NCBI GenBank assembly: GCA_012861695.1
Contig: JAAOOA010000027.1
Location: forward strand, 15,090,643 to 15,154,642
DNA: 64,000 nt
DNA from: Trematomus loennbergii
Lineage: Eukaryota > Chordata > Actinopteri > Perciformes > Nototheniidae
Direction of reading: 5' to 3'
In this document: piece after piece, positions 26,101 through 38,890 of the stretch
How positions within the stretch are numbered: position 1 is the stretch's first letter
Layout: the number at the start of each line of letters is the position of its first letter
Made by a program: the position numbers and the translations under genes
Notes under the pieces: model-generated
What the model was told of the DNA's origin: nothing
Databases searched by the model: none
Seen by the model: the letters and a program-made list of their open reading frames with translations, nothing else

Positions 26101-27988
26101 CTGGCATAGCATCGCTGTGCATTTATGGCATTGAGTCACCCCTGAGTGGGAAAGAGGAATAAGACACCATGCTCTAATGACCCGTTCAGGGCGATGCTCA
26201 TAGAGGGGGGAAACAACATCTAGAATATATAGGCATATGATTAGCTGGTTATGGTTTTATTCAGTTTGAGAGGCAGTAACTGAGATTCTGGGGTGCTTTC
26301 AGTATCAGTTGCAGTAAGCTTTTGATTTTAGCATGATGACATTGCACTGTATTTGTATTTTTTGTTGGGGGGGGGGGCAGAGCAGAGCAGGGGGCACAGA
26401 TGTGGAAATTTCCCTGTATGCATTTACATTGTTCTAGCTGTAAAGGGATGGCCACCAGCTAGATGCATGTGAAAGGGAGACCATGAAAACACAGAGTACA
26501 TCTCAGAGTTCTGTTTAAAAAGGAGTGAAAATGGTGGACTGCACATTTTTGTGCTAAAGCTGCTCCTCTCAGCCTGCAGTCACAAGGAGACAGAGAGGGC
26601 ATTGGGGAGGGAGGGGGTGACGGGGGAGGGAGAGGTGGAAAAAGAGGCGCAGGAGGTGGAGACATGATTGCAGCAGCACATAAGGAAGTAGCAGGCAGGT
26701 AGGGAGGGAGGCAGGCTTTTGTGAGACAGCAGCACAGCACCTCACCATGTCAAGGTGCAACTCACACCTCATCTCTTCTCTACATGGTGTTCATTCACAG
26801 CCGGCACTCTCACCGCTCTGCACTGCAGTGACTGGCTGTCACATGGGACGCTGTGGCCAGTGTTGCGTCACCTCACCTCGAGCAGTTTTAAACAGGAATT
26901 CAGGTGTCACTCCTGACCTACATTGATCCTAGCGAGCTCAGAAACAACCACAGGGTGTTGACGGAAGCTGGGGGTTTACTTACTTTTCAGGTCTCTGATG
27001 AAGGAGACAGGCTTGATGGCATTGCCTGTGTTGGCAAAGGCTTGAATGATATGGTTCTGCATTATACAGATCATACAAAAGCCTGGCTGGTGACCTAAAA
27101 CAAAGATAGAAACAATGAAAATCAGAGTCACTCACAAAAGTACAGGAATGTGTTATGTGAGGTCTTTATCAAGGTGGTTGATACACATATGGGCTCATTC
27201 AATTGTCAAGTTTTACAAGCTTTATTTTGTATGTTAATGCCTTAGTCACCTGTAATAGCAAAACATTAAGTCTGAAGTCAGTAATTCATAGTCCGCTGAA
27301 TGTTTCACCGTAAGAATTAAACTTGTGGGCTTAAATATAATAGTAGGAAAGCTGGGAGATTGGCAGAATGAAAGAGAATGACTCAAATACTCACAGGCAC
27401 GGCTGTGCTCCTTTGAGAGTAAGTAGTTGGCAAGTGGCGGGGTGTAGGTGAGACACTGCACTGTGGAGTTGAGGAAGCAGGTGTTTCCCAGGTTGTGGAG
27501 ACCGGCTCCCACCCTGTACACACGCTCCCATTTAAGGGTGAGCTTACTCCCTGGAAAGAGCATCTTCTGTGGGGCAGAGATCCCATCGCTCTGGCCCCCA
27601 CCTGAGTTCTCTGAGACTGAAGAAGAAGTGCAGTCAATGCTGTGTCATTTTCTTTTGTGTTCACTTTTAAGGCCAAAAAGTGAATATGCAAAAAGGTCAA
27701 ACTATCTAAATGTTAGAGTTCAATTGGATAGCTTACCTTGCCTCTTTATCGAGGCCGGCTCTGAGGCCTTCTGGCCCGTAGCGCCCTCGTTCCGGGGATT
27801 GAGGATAACATACTTGTTCTTCAGGCTGTCAGTTGATATGAGAAACCCTTGCTGGCAGGCTCAAACTCGATCTTCTGCAAGAGGACCTTCTTGGCAGAAG
27901 AGGCCAACAGTTTGTTGAGGTCCCCCTCATCCCCCGTCTCCTTTCGACCAGGCTTTAACGCCTCTTTGAGTTTATCCACTATCGGCAT
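17162..27988 (-). CDS. usp36: Ubiquitin-specific protease 36 (nucleolar deubiquitinase)
   Basis: A cysteine protease that removes ubiquitin in the nucleolus (MYC and ribosome-biogenesis substrates in mammals). Coding exons: 27737-27988, 27395-27616, 26984-27094, 25190-25292, 24953-25020, 24129-24199, 23933-24015, 23707-23818, 23478-23618, 22471-22571, 22243-22379, 21365-21717, 20530-20746, 19952-20075, 18436-19110, 18021-18241, 17626-17823, 17408-17523, 17162-17295. The start [16 protein letters not shown] matches USP36. The Cys box [13 protein letters not shown] (exon at 27395) and His box [12 protein letters not shown] (exon at 23478) are intact, as are zinc CxxC pairs VKCSIC and CAKC. Lysine-rich nucleolar signals fill 18436-19110. 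Length is about 1148 codons, close to human. Apparent frame breaks lie near 27830, 22375, 22255, 21489, 20706, 20037 and 17280. Confidence 0.95.
18436..19110 (-). other. usp36: usp36 large exon with nucleolar-type lysine clusters
   Basis: The longest coding exon (675 bp, no frame break). It encodes a low-complexity, proline/serine-rich stretch followed by three basic clusters: [24 protein letters not shown] and [15 protein letters not shown]36 is known to use its basic C-terminal half for nucleolar localisation; assigning that role to these clusters is inference from position and composition. Confidence 0.8.
19142..19869. mobile_element. hAT-like element in a usp36 intron
   Basis: The left end CAGGGTTCATACACTTTTT and the right end GACCGTAAGAACCCTG are imperfect inverted repeats. 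Both sides carry CAGGAT in the flank (19135-19140 and 19870-19875), the remains of a target duplication. Related inner repeats CCATGACTTTTCC occur near both ends. No transposase. It lies between the exons at 18436-19110 and 19952-20075. Confidence 0.75.
21770..22205 (+). mobile_element. LINE 3' fragment in a usp36 intron
   Basis: The end reads AAAGCACTTTGAGCTGCATG, then GTGCTATATAAATAAAGC and an ATT-repeat tail, a very common 3' end of truncated fish LINE copies. It is antisense to usp36, between the exons at 21365-21717 and 22243-22379. Confidence 0.65.
25293..26983 (-). other. Large usp36 intron, nothing else recognised
   Basis: Intron between the exons encoding the middle of the protease domain. 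It contains a G homopolymer near 26366-26375 and a purine-rich tract near 26585-26665, with no other supported feature. Confidence 0.6.
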
Positions 27989-28001
27989 TGTTGGAACATC
28001 A

Positions 28002-30777
28002 CTGCAGAGAAAGTTGGATGTCATAAATTGTTCACAAAATCACTTCAATAGGCCCACATAAAATGACACAAAATGAATAACACTCATTTCCTATAGGGAT
28101 CAAACGTCTTATTGGATCTACATCAAAGCACCTCACAGCACCTTGATTGTCTTTGACATTGTCAATGTGTTGGGACTTTAAACTGTCATTATGGGAGTGT
28201 TAATGGCCCTTTGAGCTGAACAGGACCTTAAGTAAACCTTCAGCTGAGCAAATAAATGTTGAATTTATCTCTCAGATAATCACGTAAGTGCCCAATAACA
28301 CACTCTCCAGGCCACATATCCTGACGTAGCTCCACAACAAATATAAGGACTGAATGCATCTGAGAAGCCAGCTGGGTCTTGGCAGCTGTCCCCACAGTTA
28401 TGCAACACAGCAGACGTTGGTACGGAGGGTGGCGGAGAGTGTATGGGAAGGGAGAGGACAAGCATGAGAGCACAAGCATGAGAGCACATGAGGTGTAAAC
28501 AGTTGCGTTAGCTGTTGCCTGCATCAATGCTTTATTGTTATCTTCCACCAATTGGCATGTTTTCTTCAGTAAATCTGCAAATCATGGAGACTATCAATCA
28601 TATGATAAAGAACATTTGCATTCGTCTTATATTTCAGGGGTAATAAAAATACTGTCTGCAAGACACAGCTCAGTGATTGACTACTGGAGTGTTAAAAAGG
28701 CAGCAGGCTGGCAAAATATGTTTAGTGCTGACCGAGGGGCATTCAGTATCCTCCTGCTCCAAACACAACAAATCCTCCTTCAGAAGGGAAAGCATTACAT
28801 CATGTTACAGTTCGACACTAACACCAAAGGCATGGAGCATCACGATCATCGTGCTCATCAGAGTGGGCATTGACGTCATAAAGAGGGAAGGAGGGCTGAA
28901 CATGCATTGTATGCACAAGGGCACACTGACCTTCACGTGCGGGTGATACTGATACAACTAAAAAACGTCAAAGCCCACAGGGACTCGACTTCCTGCAGCG
29001 ATGCAACTGCAAGACCAGGCGGCAGTGTAGATGCACTGACCACAACACAGGTGTTTAAGGTGGCAGAATATGTTTTTGTTTCATCACACTGCACCATTCA
29101 ATTGGTCAGTTAGTTCGGCACTGACTCTAGTGGCAACCCGGTGCCTGGACCGACCACTTAATCCACATGTGAATACTGCCACCAATAATGATGCCAAAGC
29201 CCCATATGTACCAACAATACTGACAAGGGTTCTTCATTCAATACTACTTACACTATTTCAAGCAACGGCAGTGTATTTAAGATACAATTCCTTAATATGA
29301 CCATGGAAACAAGTGGCCTCTAATGACTTATATACTGGCATAAAAAAATATACCTGCTTGTCTTATATTTAAGAAGCACTTCTCATACTGACATGCTTAG
29401 AGATATCATTGGAGTTGTCAATATTTTTTAACCGGATGAAATACATTAGTAATGCAATCACAGGGCAAATAACAGCAAAACATATATTTTTTTCTAGGTT
29501 TCTGAAAGCACACACTAGTGCATTATATTAGGACCAACACATACAAAAGATTAGAACAATTTAAATCAACAAAGTGGCCTTCACGTGACCAACACGACTG
29601 CCTGAATTGTTTCGAAATGTTTATTTTAGGGAAACTTTTATAGAGCTCAAATCAATTTCAATCTCTGAACCGTGCGATAATATGGCAAAAATCTATTTAG
29701 TTACAGCGGCATTTGAAAAATTGTAATTAAAGTTAAAATGTTTAGTCAAATACTTTATTAGATTATCAACTCAACGACGAGAATGCTGGTTCAAACTTCT
29801 CAAATAGTAGGAAAATGTGTTTCAAAATTGTTGCCACATGAAAACAAACATCAAATTAAAATTGACTTAATACTGATGTCAACATGTTCAATTATGTTAT
29901 AGTAGGTCATAGAGAAGTTCACCTGGATAACTAATATGTCATTACTTCAATTGCTCCTGTCACGACTGATAAAAGCACATGTAAATAACTCAATTACACA
30001 TGTGCACGTTTTAAGATGCACCATTTGCACATATTTAGACAGTACTGTTACGGTTATTGTATTAAAAGAAAGGTAATATTTTTTTCGTCCGGTTATTTCA
30101 TTATGCCAATAGTGTTGCTGACAAGAATAAAGCTGCTGGACATGTTCATGTTTAAATGAAAAAACTATTTATAGTGACCACTAAGCACCTCAAATCACAC
30201 TAACCCACTCGTGGACGTAATGCGAACGAGGGATTTTTTTATCGAGCACCTGAAGGCAGCACAGTTACTGCTGTCACTTCTGAAATCCCTTCATTATTAT
30301 AGCTACATTTGACAGCTACCTAACTGTCTGACTTTTCAGTTCTTCTGGTTCGTCATTATCGTTATTGCCTCCACTAACCGGGCAGCCTCAGTACTCCAGC
30401 TGAAGTCAACTCATCATAGCCTAAATGCTAAGTTGCTAACATCGACCACAGCTAATGGTAATTCCGACCTAAACAGTCTTAAGTTAAGACAACCCGTCGT
30501 CGTTACTTCGATATATAACTATGTGATTCTATGTTTAAGTATTGGTCATTTCTAACTGCCTGCTTTATCGTCTTCTGCTTATTTACTTTAGAGTAGCAGC
30601 AGCAAATTAGCCAGCAAGCTAACTTAACGTGGCGAGAGCCTCCCTCAATGTGGGTTAGCATCTCAGCGTCCAGGTGGCTAACAATACCCAACAACCAGAC
30701 AGCGTGTTAATCTTAGTCATAACGGAAAAATATGATAACCCATATTACGGTTTTCTAAAGGGCGATGGTTTACTTAC
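28002..30777 (-). other. usp36 intron 1
   Basis: Runs from the donor GTAAGTAA after the non-coding exon 1 to the acceptor CTCTGCAG before the start-codon exon. No gene or repeat family was recognised within it. Confidence 0.6.
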
Positions 30778-30900
30778 CTTTCAGTTCAATCGTCCAAAAT
30801 CGTTAACAGTAGAGCGGTCTGCTTCCTCGGCTGTAGCTTTTAGGTCTGGTATTTTCGCCCATGCTGCATTATCAGAGGGCGGCAACAACAATGATTGACA
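30778..30900 (-). other. usp36: usp36 non-coding exon 1
   Basis: On the minus strand a short leader ends CTGAAAG followed by GTAAGTAA, a consensus donor. The next exon begins at 28001 with the acceptor CTGCAG and has the start codon 13 bases in. The leader holds an ATG opening a short upstream frame (MGENTRP...), which could dampen translation. The 5' limit is approximate. Confidence 0.65.
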
Positions 30901-31010
30901 GGGATGAAAGGCCAATGGGAGAATAGGTCACACCGTAGCTGAAAGGCTCAGCCAATCAGCGCTTAAACTGACGCAGAGATGTAGGGAGAAAACCACACGT
31001 GACTTCCAGT
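30901..31010 (-). promoter_or_regulatory. usp36 promoter with CCAAT boxes and an E-box
   Basis: Upstream of exon 1 lie two CCAAT boxes (plus-strand GGCCAATGGG near 30910 and AGCCAATCAGC near 30951) and one CACGTG E-box at 30996-31001. No TATA box is obvious, as in a housekeeping promoter. An E-box fits the reported regulation of mammalian USP36 by MYC, but binding here is inference. Confidence 0.5.
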
Positions 31011-32099
31011 CACCGCTGTTTACCATTGATGCTATCGGCGCGATAGATATTACAAATGATAATGTAATGTAACAACAAAGAGCGGTTAAACATCCCTCGA
31101 TTGTATGCTGCAGTGACGTTGGTCTCGGATCACTGAAGCTGCCTCTCGAATACATTAAAATCCCACCAGAATAGAAATCGTATCCCTTGTGTCAATTTCC
31201 CTATTGCTACATGGTTTGACCACATATTTAATTGTCGTAAAATACCATCATATTTCATCACGGTACACAGATTTGTAATGTAACGAATATATCCAACCCT
31301 AACCGTGTTATATTAATGTCTTATACATACAAGTGTATTATATCATCCAGATAAATAGCTTCTCATTGTGCACAGGCTCGTGAAGGAATGTCTGTGAATG
31401 TCACATTTGGTCTTCTCCACTAAGCGGCAGCAGATTGCTGTTAAAATGTCGGAAATCAGTTCCTGGTAGCCTACTGTAACTACTGTCCCTGTCCCGTATG
31501 TAGATACTGATTTGGGTAAACGAAATAAATACGAAATGTCACTAAGTTCATTATACCGTTTTTTTTTCTGTTTCCTGCTGTAGGACTTGTGCCTGCCTAG
31601 AATAAATGTGAATTCCTGTTTTCTCAGCAGTGTGTCCATTCAAACTAAAATTATGAAGTAGCTTTTTTCTGTCATTTGAAACTAAATATGTGAGTTGTAT
31701 GTACATGTCCAGAAATAACATAATCTTAATTTGTTTCGATAAATGATGAATGCAGGAGTCATGTGAAAATGGATACATAACCCATTGATGTGTAAATAAC
31801 CAAGACATAGCAGCAAAACAGGGTTTGGCATTTAATATAATAGTCAAATTGTACAGCATTGTTTCAGCTGGACATGCATGCAAAAATCATCTCAAACGCC
31901 TTATGTGAAACCAGCACAAGACATCATAGTGACTACAGTTACAAATAATCTTTTTACATTCATATTAACTATGACATTTGCTCAACACTTTAAAAGTCAT
32001 AACAAAGGCTCTGAAAGAAATGGATGTTTGGTTACCGTATGTTTTTTAACCCAATGTCCCAAAAGATGAGCCAGTCATAGTTAACATTGAGGCAACATT
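31011..32099. other. Spacer between usp36 and timp2
   Basis: No supported gene. This spacer is duplicated almost unchanged at about 47.5-48.5 kb, which is why the same small open frames appear at both places. Confidence 0.6.
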
Positions 32100-32100
32100 T

Positions 32101-33022
32101 TTTATTTGAATGCACATTAAAATGTGTTTGATTGCTAATACTGGTAAAATGTTTGTTCCCCTCTTTACACAATACTAAAAGTCACATCAAAATATCGGGG
32201 TCTTTTCAAACATAATATGATGAATCATAAACACTTTTTAAATAACATATGATTGTTCACTAAAGCATTACACAGAGAAAAGCTGTTAAAAAACACAAAA
32301 TAAAGGATTCAATCCTCTTCTTGGACATTTTTCATTAGAGACAATATCACTGTTGTTTTTGTTAATCAATTGTGTTTACAGTGCATTCTTTTTTATTCAG
32401 GATTAATTAAAGACAACATTTAGCTAAATCACTGATTGTACTAGCTCTATAAAGCTTTGCCACACTGTAAAATGAAAGAACTATACTGCACTCTGCATAA
32501 GAAATGACCTGAACCAGGACAGGCAAAAGGTGGCTCTCCTTCCTTGATGTAGCTCTGCTCTCACAAGTCAGGGCGCCATTTGCCAGCTACTGTTATTTAT
32601 GAGCACACTAATTCACATATTTGTTATAATTTGAATGTATGTATGTACGCTATGAATTATAGATCATCACAAAAACATTGGTTACAAAAATGGCAAATTA
32701 ATTCCTGAAGAACTAAAATGCTATGAACATTTATACTGATTTGTGATGATTAATCCTTTGATAATTATTTCAGCTGATGAGAAGTGGATTATGAGGAAGT
32801 GCTTTTGATTTAGGGGTAGAAGTGTCTGAAAGTGCTGCATTTTAAGACTGTTGAATAAGACCTGTACATGAAAGAAAACAACCTTACCATAGAGCACACA
32901 CACCCAATGGCTTTTTAAGAAGAAAAAACTAAATAGGAATTTTACTTGGGTATGTATTTGTATTTTGGTATTTGAATTTTAGTTAATCTCAGAAATCCTC
33001 ACACTATCTGTCAGTAGGGGAA
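32101..33022 (-). other. timp2: timp2 3' untranslated region (putative)
   Basis: After the timp2 stop codon two minus-strand AATAAA signals occur, at 32392-32397 and 32101-32106. Either could end the transcript; the true end cannot be set from sequence alone. Confidence 0.45.
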
Positions 33023-36000
33023 TTAAGGGTCTTCGATGTCCATGAACTCCTTTTTGGGCGGTGCTGACCCTCTGTACCAGGCACAAGAGTCATCACTCCT
33101 CTTGATACAAGCAAAGTGTTTGGCCTGCCCTCCGTAGACCTTCTTCTGAATCAGCCAGTCCGTCCACAGGCACTCGGCCGGGCTGCTGACCATGCAGGGG
33201 ATGGAGGTGCAGCGGGTGATCTGAGGATCAGGAAAGAAACCAAGATCAGGGATTACATTTACAACTCTTGCAACTCTGCATTTTTAAAAGATTATTTTAG
33301 TTTGGGGTCATTTCCCACCTTGCATCCACAGCCCATTTCATAGCGCTGAGTCAGGCTCTTCTTCTGGGTTTCACTCAGTTCGTCCCAGGGCTCAATGAAG
33401 TCACACAGTGTGATATGCATCGTCCCATCATCTTTTAGTTTGCCTGGGAGAGGGAAAAGAGCATTAGATGACATAAAACAAAGACTCTTCAAAGAACAAT
33501 ATGTGTTATATTTTATAATGTGGGATTTGGAATTTGGTAAAAGTTGTACCTGTGATGAGATACTCCTTGCCATTTTTCTCCAGAGTCACTCCACACACTG
33601 CAGAAGTGGGAGCGGTGTATATGGCGTCAATATCATCACTGGGACCTTTGAACATCTGACAATTCAAACAAAGCAAAGTCAATTAAGATTCATAAGGAAA
33701 AGTGTAGACCCCAACATGAATATGATAGCTTTAATTTCACATACCTTGATTTGTTTGATGTCATACTTGATACGCTTGATGGGGTTTCCATAGATGTCAT
33801 TGCCAGCATCAACCTCCTGCACTCCAACTACCTTTCCCCTCATAACTGCAAAAGAGACAAACACAACCCACATTTAATTTGAAGACAAGAGTTTCAAAGT
33901 CAAACACCATTATCATGTTAAAACAGAACAAGATCTGAGTCCGTCTGTATCTGATCCAAGCCCTGTCCAGGTTTGGCATGCTAAAGACAGCCACAACTCT
34001 TTGCTGTGGCTTGGATCTGAGCATTTTGCATGTGCCAGGTGCTGGGAAGACAGAAGCAACATGAGTGTTTCATCAGCTGCAATCAGAGGGAGGAATGTGT
34101 GCTGCCTGCTCCCAGGCCGACGCAGGAGGAAGCCAGTCAGCACTCTTTGAAAATCTGAACTAGAATGCTCTCCTTCGCCCCCAGGCCTCTCTGCCGGGCC
34201 TGCCTCTCTGTCTGGATTGAGGTGCTGACATGCAAATCAGCCCCTCTTCTTTTCGTGTGAAACCTTTCCTTTCCTCTCCCTCTCTCTCTTGCACTCTGAA
34301 GTTTCAGCTCCCTGATTCAGTGAGGTTTCGACGGTAGAAAAAAATAGAACAGTTCAAGTGGAAAAACACCATCAAAGCCTTACGAACGAGCCTTCGAGCT
34401 GAGTATTAAACACAAAGATACGTTTCACAATAACTGCTTGCGTCATGTGAATATGCAATGATTACTGCCTTCACTATACTATGCTTACAATATCATATTC
34501 AAAAGTCAAGCTTTTAAGCGGACTAGCGATAAAGTTAATGTCTAACAGATGTTCTCTCGGAAGTCTCAGTTCAAGTTGTGTCTTTCTCAAGGTGGAAGCT
34601 ACCGACTGCCTCAGACCATCACCAGCCCTCTGCCTTACCAAACAAGATCAAGCCTTTTCACTTGCTTTTTATATGATGGATGTATGAAACTGAAAGCCAT
34701 ATGTGCCCTAATTCTTTGACAGTAGAGTTGTAGAGAACATCTCCTTTTAAGGTTCTAGTGAGTCAACCCTAAAAAACAAAGAAAAAAAACAGGGGAAAAG
34801 GAACGTTTGTGAAAGCACGATGTGAAGAGGATGGTTATATTCTCAAGGCAGGGGAACAGAGGAGAGCACAGACAGGAATAGCAGTCACACAGCAGAGGTA
34901 GATAGTGTATTTTCGAGAAGCCTTTCAAAGCAATACTGTCACAAACCTACAAGTAGTCAGGGAGAAGAGGTAAAGGGCATTAAAAAGGAGAAAGGGAGGA
35001 TTTAGTTTTAAAACAGGAACATTGCTAATTTCATGTGTGCAGCAGAAGTCGCAGACAAACAAAGCTGTACACACTACAGGAATCATTTATAATGGTAAAC
35101 TGCACCAAGTGATAATCTACACAAGTGAAGATGGCTTTGGTTAACAAATCACAAATTGAGCAAGTGTGAAAATATGCACAGTTTGCAAAAAACTGTGAAT
35201 TATTGGGTTTATGTGAACATGAGTAATTTGAGGACAGTTTTGTGAGGGTGAGGGTTATCCCTTTAAATGCTTAAATAGAGAAATTATTTTTCTTCCATTC
35301 ATTATTTTCAGAACATCCACATTCCAGCTTTTTTTTGTCCAAAAAGAGCTCAAATGTACAAACACATTAAAACATGTCTTGAGGTGGTATAGTGTGCGTT
35401 TAACTCCTGTAGCTTAGACTTGATATCCTGTGCTGATATGCAGTGTATAACTAATTCCAGCAGGACATGATTGTGTTCACTTGTACAGGCTGACCAAGCC
35501 CTATACACAACATACATTTCATGAAACTGGGGACCAAGGGAACCATCTCATTTGCTATTACTAAACAATAAACACAATATTGTGTAGGCAGCATTGTGGT
35601 CATTGGAGTTCTTGACAACACAAAGAGGGAAGGATAAGAAAGCATTGGCATGTCATGTAATTGCAGGGCCTGTACATCTGTGCTCCTTTCTGCGAAGCCG
35701 CAAAGTGGGGAAGACTTTGAATGACAAATACTAAACTACACATTCAAACGATTCCTCTGCTTAATCCAACCTTATTATTATTATTTATTACTACATTTTA
35801 ATGTTTTTTGCACATTGGACAGGTGAGTACTGTGGTATTGTGTATGTGCTTTATAACATTAAATGAACCTGCCTGACCGATCGATGTAATGCATTAAAAC
35901 CAGAGATGCTGGAGTAGACAGCAGCTGGTGTGAGAGCATGCACATATTCTATCTGTTTAGTTTTGTCTTTCTTTCATTTCTAAAAAGATTAGCTCTCTTT

Positions 36001-38320
36001 TCACATAAGGGACTCAGGTACACTTAACAATCACAGAGAAAATGTGGAATAAACTGCAAATCCATAATGAGCGCAGCATATGACCGCACGCACAGCATTC
36101 CTCTGCCTCAGCCAAGGACCCAAGGGATGGATTTCCATTTATGAGGAAATATTTTTTTGTTCCTGCTCTGTCTGTTTTACAAGACAAATGGAAATACATG
36201 TTTACAACCATAGCTGACCTGCTGGTATTTTGTTTTTGAGAGGGAAAAAACATAGGGTCTAGTAAAACACTGAGGTCTATTAGGAGCAGTGGTGGAAACT
36301 AACCCATTAAGATTAATTATTGTACTTCTATGTTTCATTAGGAATTATAATCTGAATGTTGCCTTCCAAAACAAAAATACTGTATGAAGTACAACAGAGC
36401 ATCTTCAAACTGAAGTTGCAAGAGACCTTAATGTTGCAATGGTTGCATACGAATTAGTCATTTATGAACACGTTGATTTTTCTTCCCTATTATTAAGGGT
36501 TTCACTGTAACTTAGATTGCAAGAAGCTCATGTTCTTGAGTAGTTTTCCATAGACTCCCAGAAATAGTCTATTTAACTAAAGTAATATTTATTACATAAG
36601 ACAATTGTCTGACAGTATAGGTAGGGGTTCTCAAGACAATATCTTACTACTAACAATGTTTTCATCCAAATAACTTTGTTTTATCTTCATACAAATCACC
36701 TGAAGAGTTGACCAGGAACTGAAATAAGACATTTAAACTAAGGAAACATTTAATGGCAGAACCGCCAATGGTAAATAACCACCTTCATTTTGGATTTGCT
36801 AGCTCAACAAAGCATCTTTTGCAAAGTCAGCCACCATTCATTTTCTCTAAAGCAGCCACAGTGACTTTACATTCCATAAACGTCACAGATTAACTTGTTT
36901 AAGTATCAAGAGCCTTCAGGCCAGAAAGGCTGATCCTAACAGAATGATGGTTTATTTAAGCAGGAGGGTCTATCCATGGTGCTGAAGCAGGGTTAGAGGG
37001 GTAAAGGTCATGTTAGAAGCCGACCTCAGTGTTGAAACTGATCCGTTTGAAATCACAGTAAATGTTAAATGTCATCTCAGCTAATTTTCTTCCCTCTTTT
37101 AGTGACGAAAGGTTAGAGGAACTACTAAACTTTTTTTTCCTTCTTTACAGTAAACTCTCCCCCAGGATAATGTGGTTTCTTTACCCTCCAGCGCCAAGGA
37201 ATCCAATGGTAAAGAGAAGCCTTTGAATAAGTCAGCTTCTGTATACATACCGCACATTCAGCCAGCTCACAACCAAGAAAAAAGACCCTCAGCAAATGTA
37301 AAAAGCTAAACAAGCTAGTCACTGTTGAGACTCCATTAGCTTAAGGCCTGTGTTGATGCAGCAACAAGCTGTTTTCTATAATATGCTAAAAAAATATATA
37401 TATGGAAAGGATCCACATGACCTTTAAGAAAGAGCATATTAAATGACCATTTAGTAGTCGTGCACCATAAACCTCTCAACCACTGATTTAATGATAGTGG
37501 TAGTCATTTATTTTGCATGATACTGATGAGCCTTACTCCATCTATAGTTCACTCACCAGATGATACACCCACATGTTTTTTCCCCATATTTGTATTCTAA
37601 TCTTATTTTATTCCAGATATAAGTCCTAGATTTAGATCTCATTTAATTAAAGTATTGTTTCTAGATGTTTGCATGACTTGCTCATCTAATTTACTCGTAC
37701 TATGTGAATGTTATTCACTAAAAACTGAAGCAAATTCCTTGTATTGCATCTGATTACATTATAAATAAAAAATTATTACATTATAAATAAAAAATGTAAT
37801 CGATAAAAGCCATTGATGTGGCGAAAATGCTTTTGTAACACTTTAAAATTGTGTTGCTTGTGGTTTTTATACTGATCAACAAAAGTCAGCTGAACTGGCA
37901 CATAACAAAGGGCATTCCTGTTGCTATCAAGGCTAAAATATCAACATATGATTAAAGAGAGGAATATAAAAAAGGGGAGGGCAGTGGAAAGAAAGATTGA
38001 GACAGAAAATTCCATCTTCCTCCTCCCCTGTAATTGTAAACACAAGAGTGGGGAAAGTTTCCCTCTCAGCATTCAGACCTACAGTTTAATCGTCAGCAAT
38101 CCATGAAATCATCCTCCACATGATATATTGAAACATATATGACTAAATGCTGCATCATATTCATTCATATGGCTCAGTGAGTGGACTTACCGACGTCTGA
38201 GTGGCAGAACGCCTCCTGAGGATGCGCTGGGGAGCAGCTGCAGGCTTCTGCTACCTCTTCCCCCCGCCACAGAAACAGGATGGCCAGAGTCACAAAACAA
38301 CTGTTCGCCGTCCAGGTCAT
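33023..38320 (-). CDS. timp2: Tissue inhibitor of metalloproteinases 2
   Basis: A secreted protein that inhibits matrix metalloproteinases and, through its C-terminal tail, docks pro-MMP2. Exons: 38191-38320, 33745-33845, 33550-33655, 33319-33443, 33023-33220; all splice sites are GT/AG and the frame is intact. 219 residues (human 220). Residues 1-26 form a signal peptide, and the mature protein starts [13 protein letters not shown], with the N-terminal cysteine that chelates the protease zinc. All 12 family cysteines are present. The AB loop [14 protein letters not shown], the CD segment [10 protein letters not shown] and the acidic tail EFMDIEDP identify TIMP2 and not another TIMP. It lies upstream of usp36 on the same strand. 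A diverged tandem copy lies at 58405-59157. Confidence 0.96.
33846..38190 (-). other. timp2 intron 1
   Basis: A 4.3-kb first intron separating the signal-peptide exon from the rest, a normal layout for TIMP genes. No transposon was recognised here, but large parts of it recur in the duplicate at 59158-63960, where about 1.5 kb (matching about 34753-36299) is missing and several elements have been inserted. Confidence 0.7.
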
Positions 38321-38560
38321 CTTAAAAAGCTGTTTGATTCAAAGTAGTGGAAGAAAACGTGAAAGAACCCTTTGAAGACCAGCTTAAGCGAGAAGTATCC
38401 CCGTGAATAACAGACGGTCCAGTAGTCAGAGTATGAGATGCACACGGCATGAGAGGGAGTTCATTCCTGTTGAAGAGTGCACTCGGAGACTTCCTCCTCC
38501 AAATCTGTTTTCCACTACCGTCAGGAGCAGCCGGGTTTTATCACTGCAGGCTGGCGGCAG
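38321..38560 (-). promoter_or_regulatory. timp2 5' UTR and probable promoter
   Basis: The region upstream of the start codon is GC-richer than its surroundings. A TATA-like GATAAAACCC occurs on the minus strand near 38530-38539, about 210 bases upstream of the ATG. The start site is not certain. Confidence 0.35.
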
Positions 38561-38692
38561 ACTCCTCCCCTGCTGGGGCTCAGCCAGTGAGCTGCTGCCG
38601 CTCTGTGGAGGTCAGGGGCTCCCAAAGTGTTCACATCCACCCGCGAACCCGTCACTTTCTGTCACAATAGCTACTGTCGCATGGAGGGGGGG

Positions 38693-38845
<153 letters not shown>

Positions 38846-38890
38846 TTTGTCTTCTCTTTTCATGGAAAGTTTTATGTCATTTCCCTAAAC

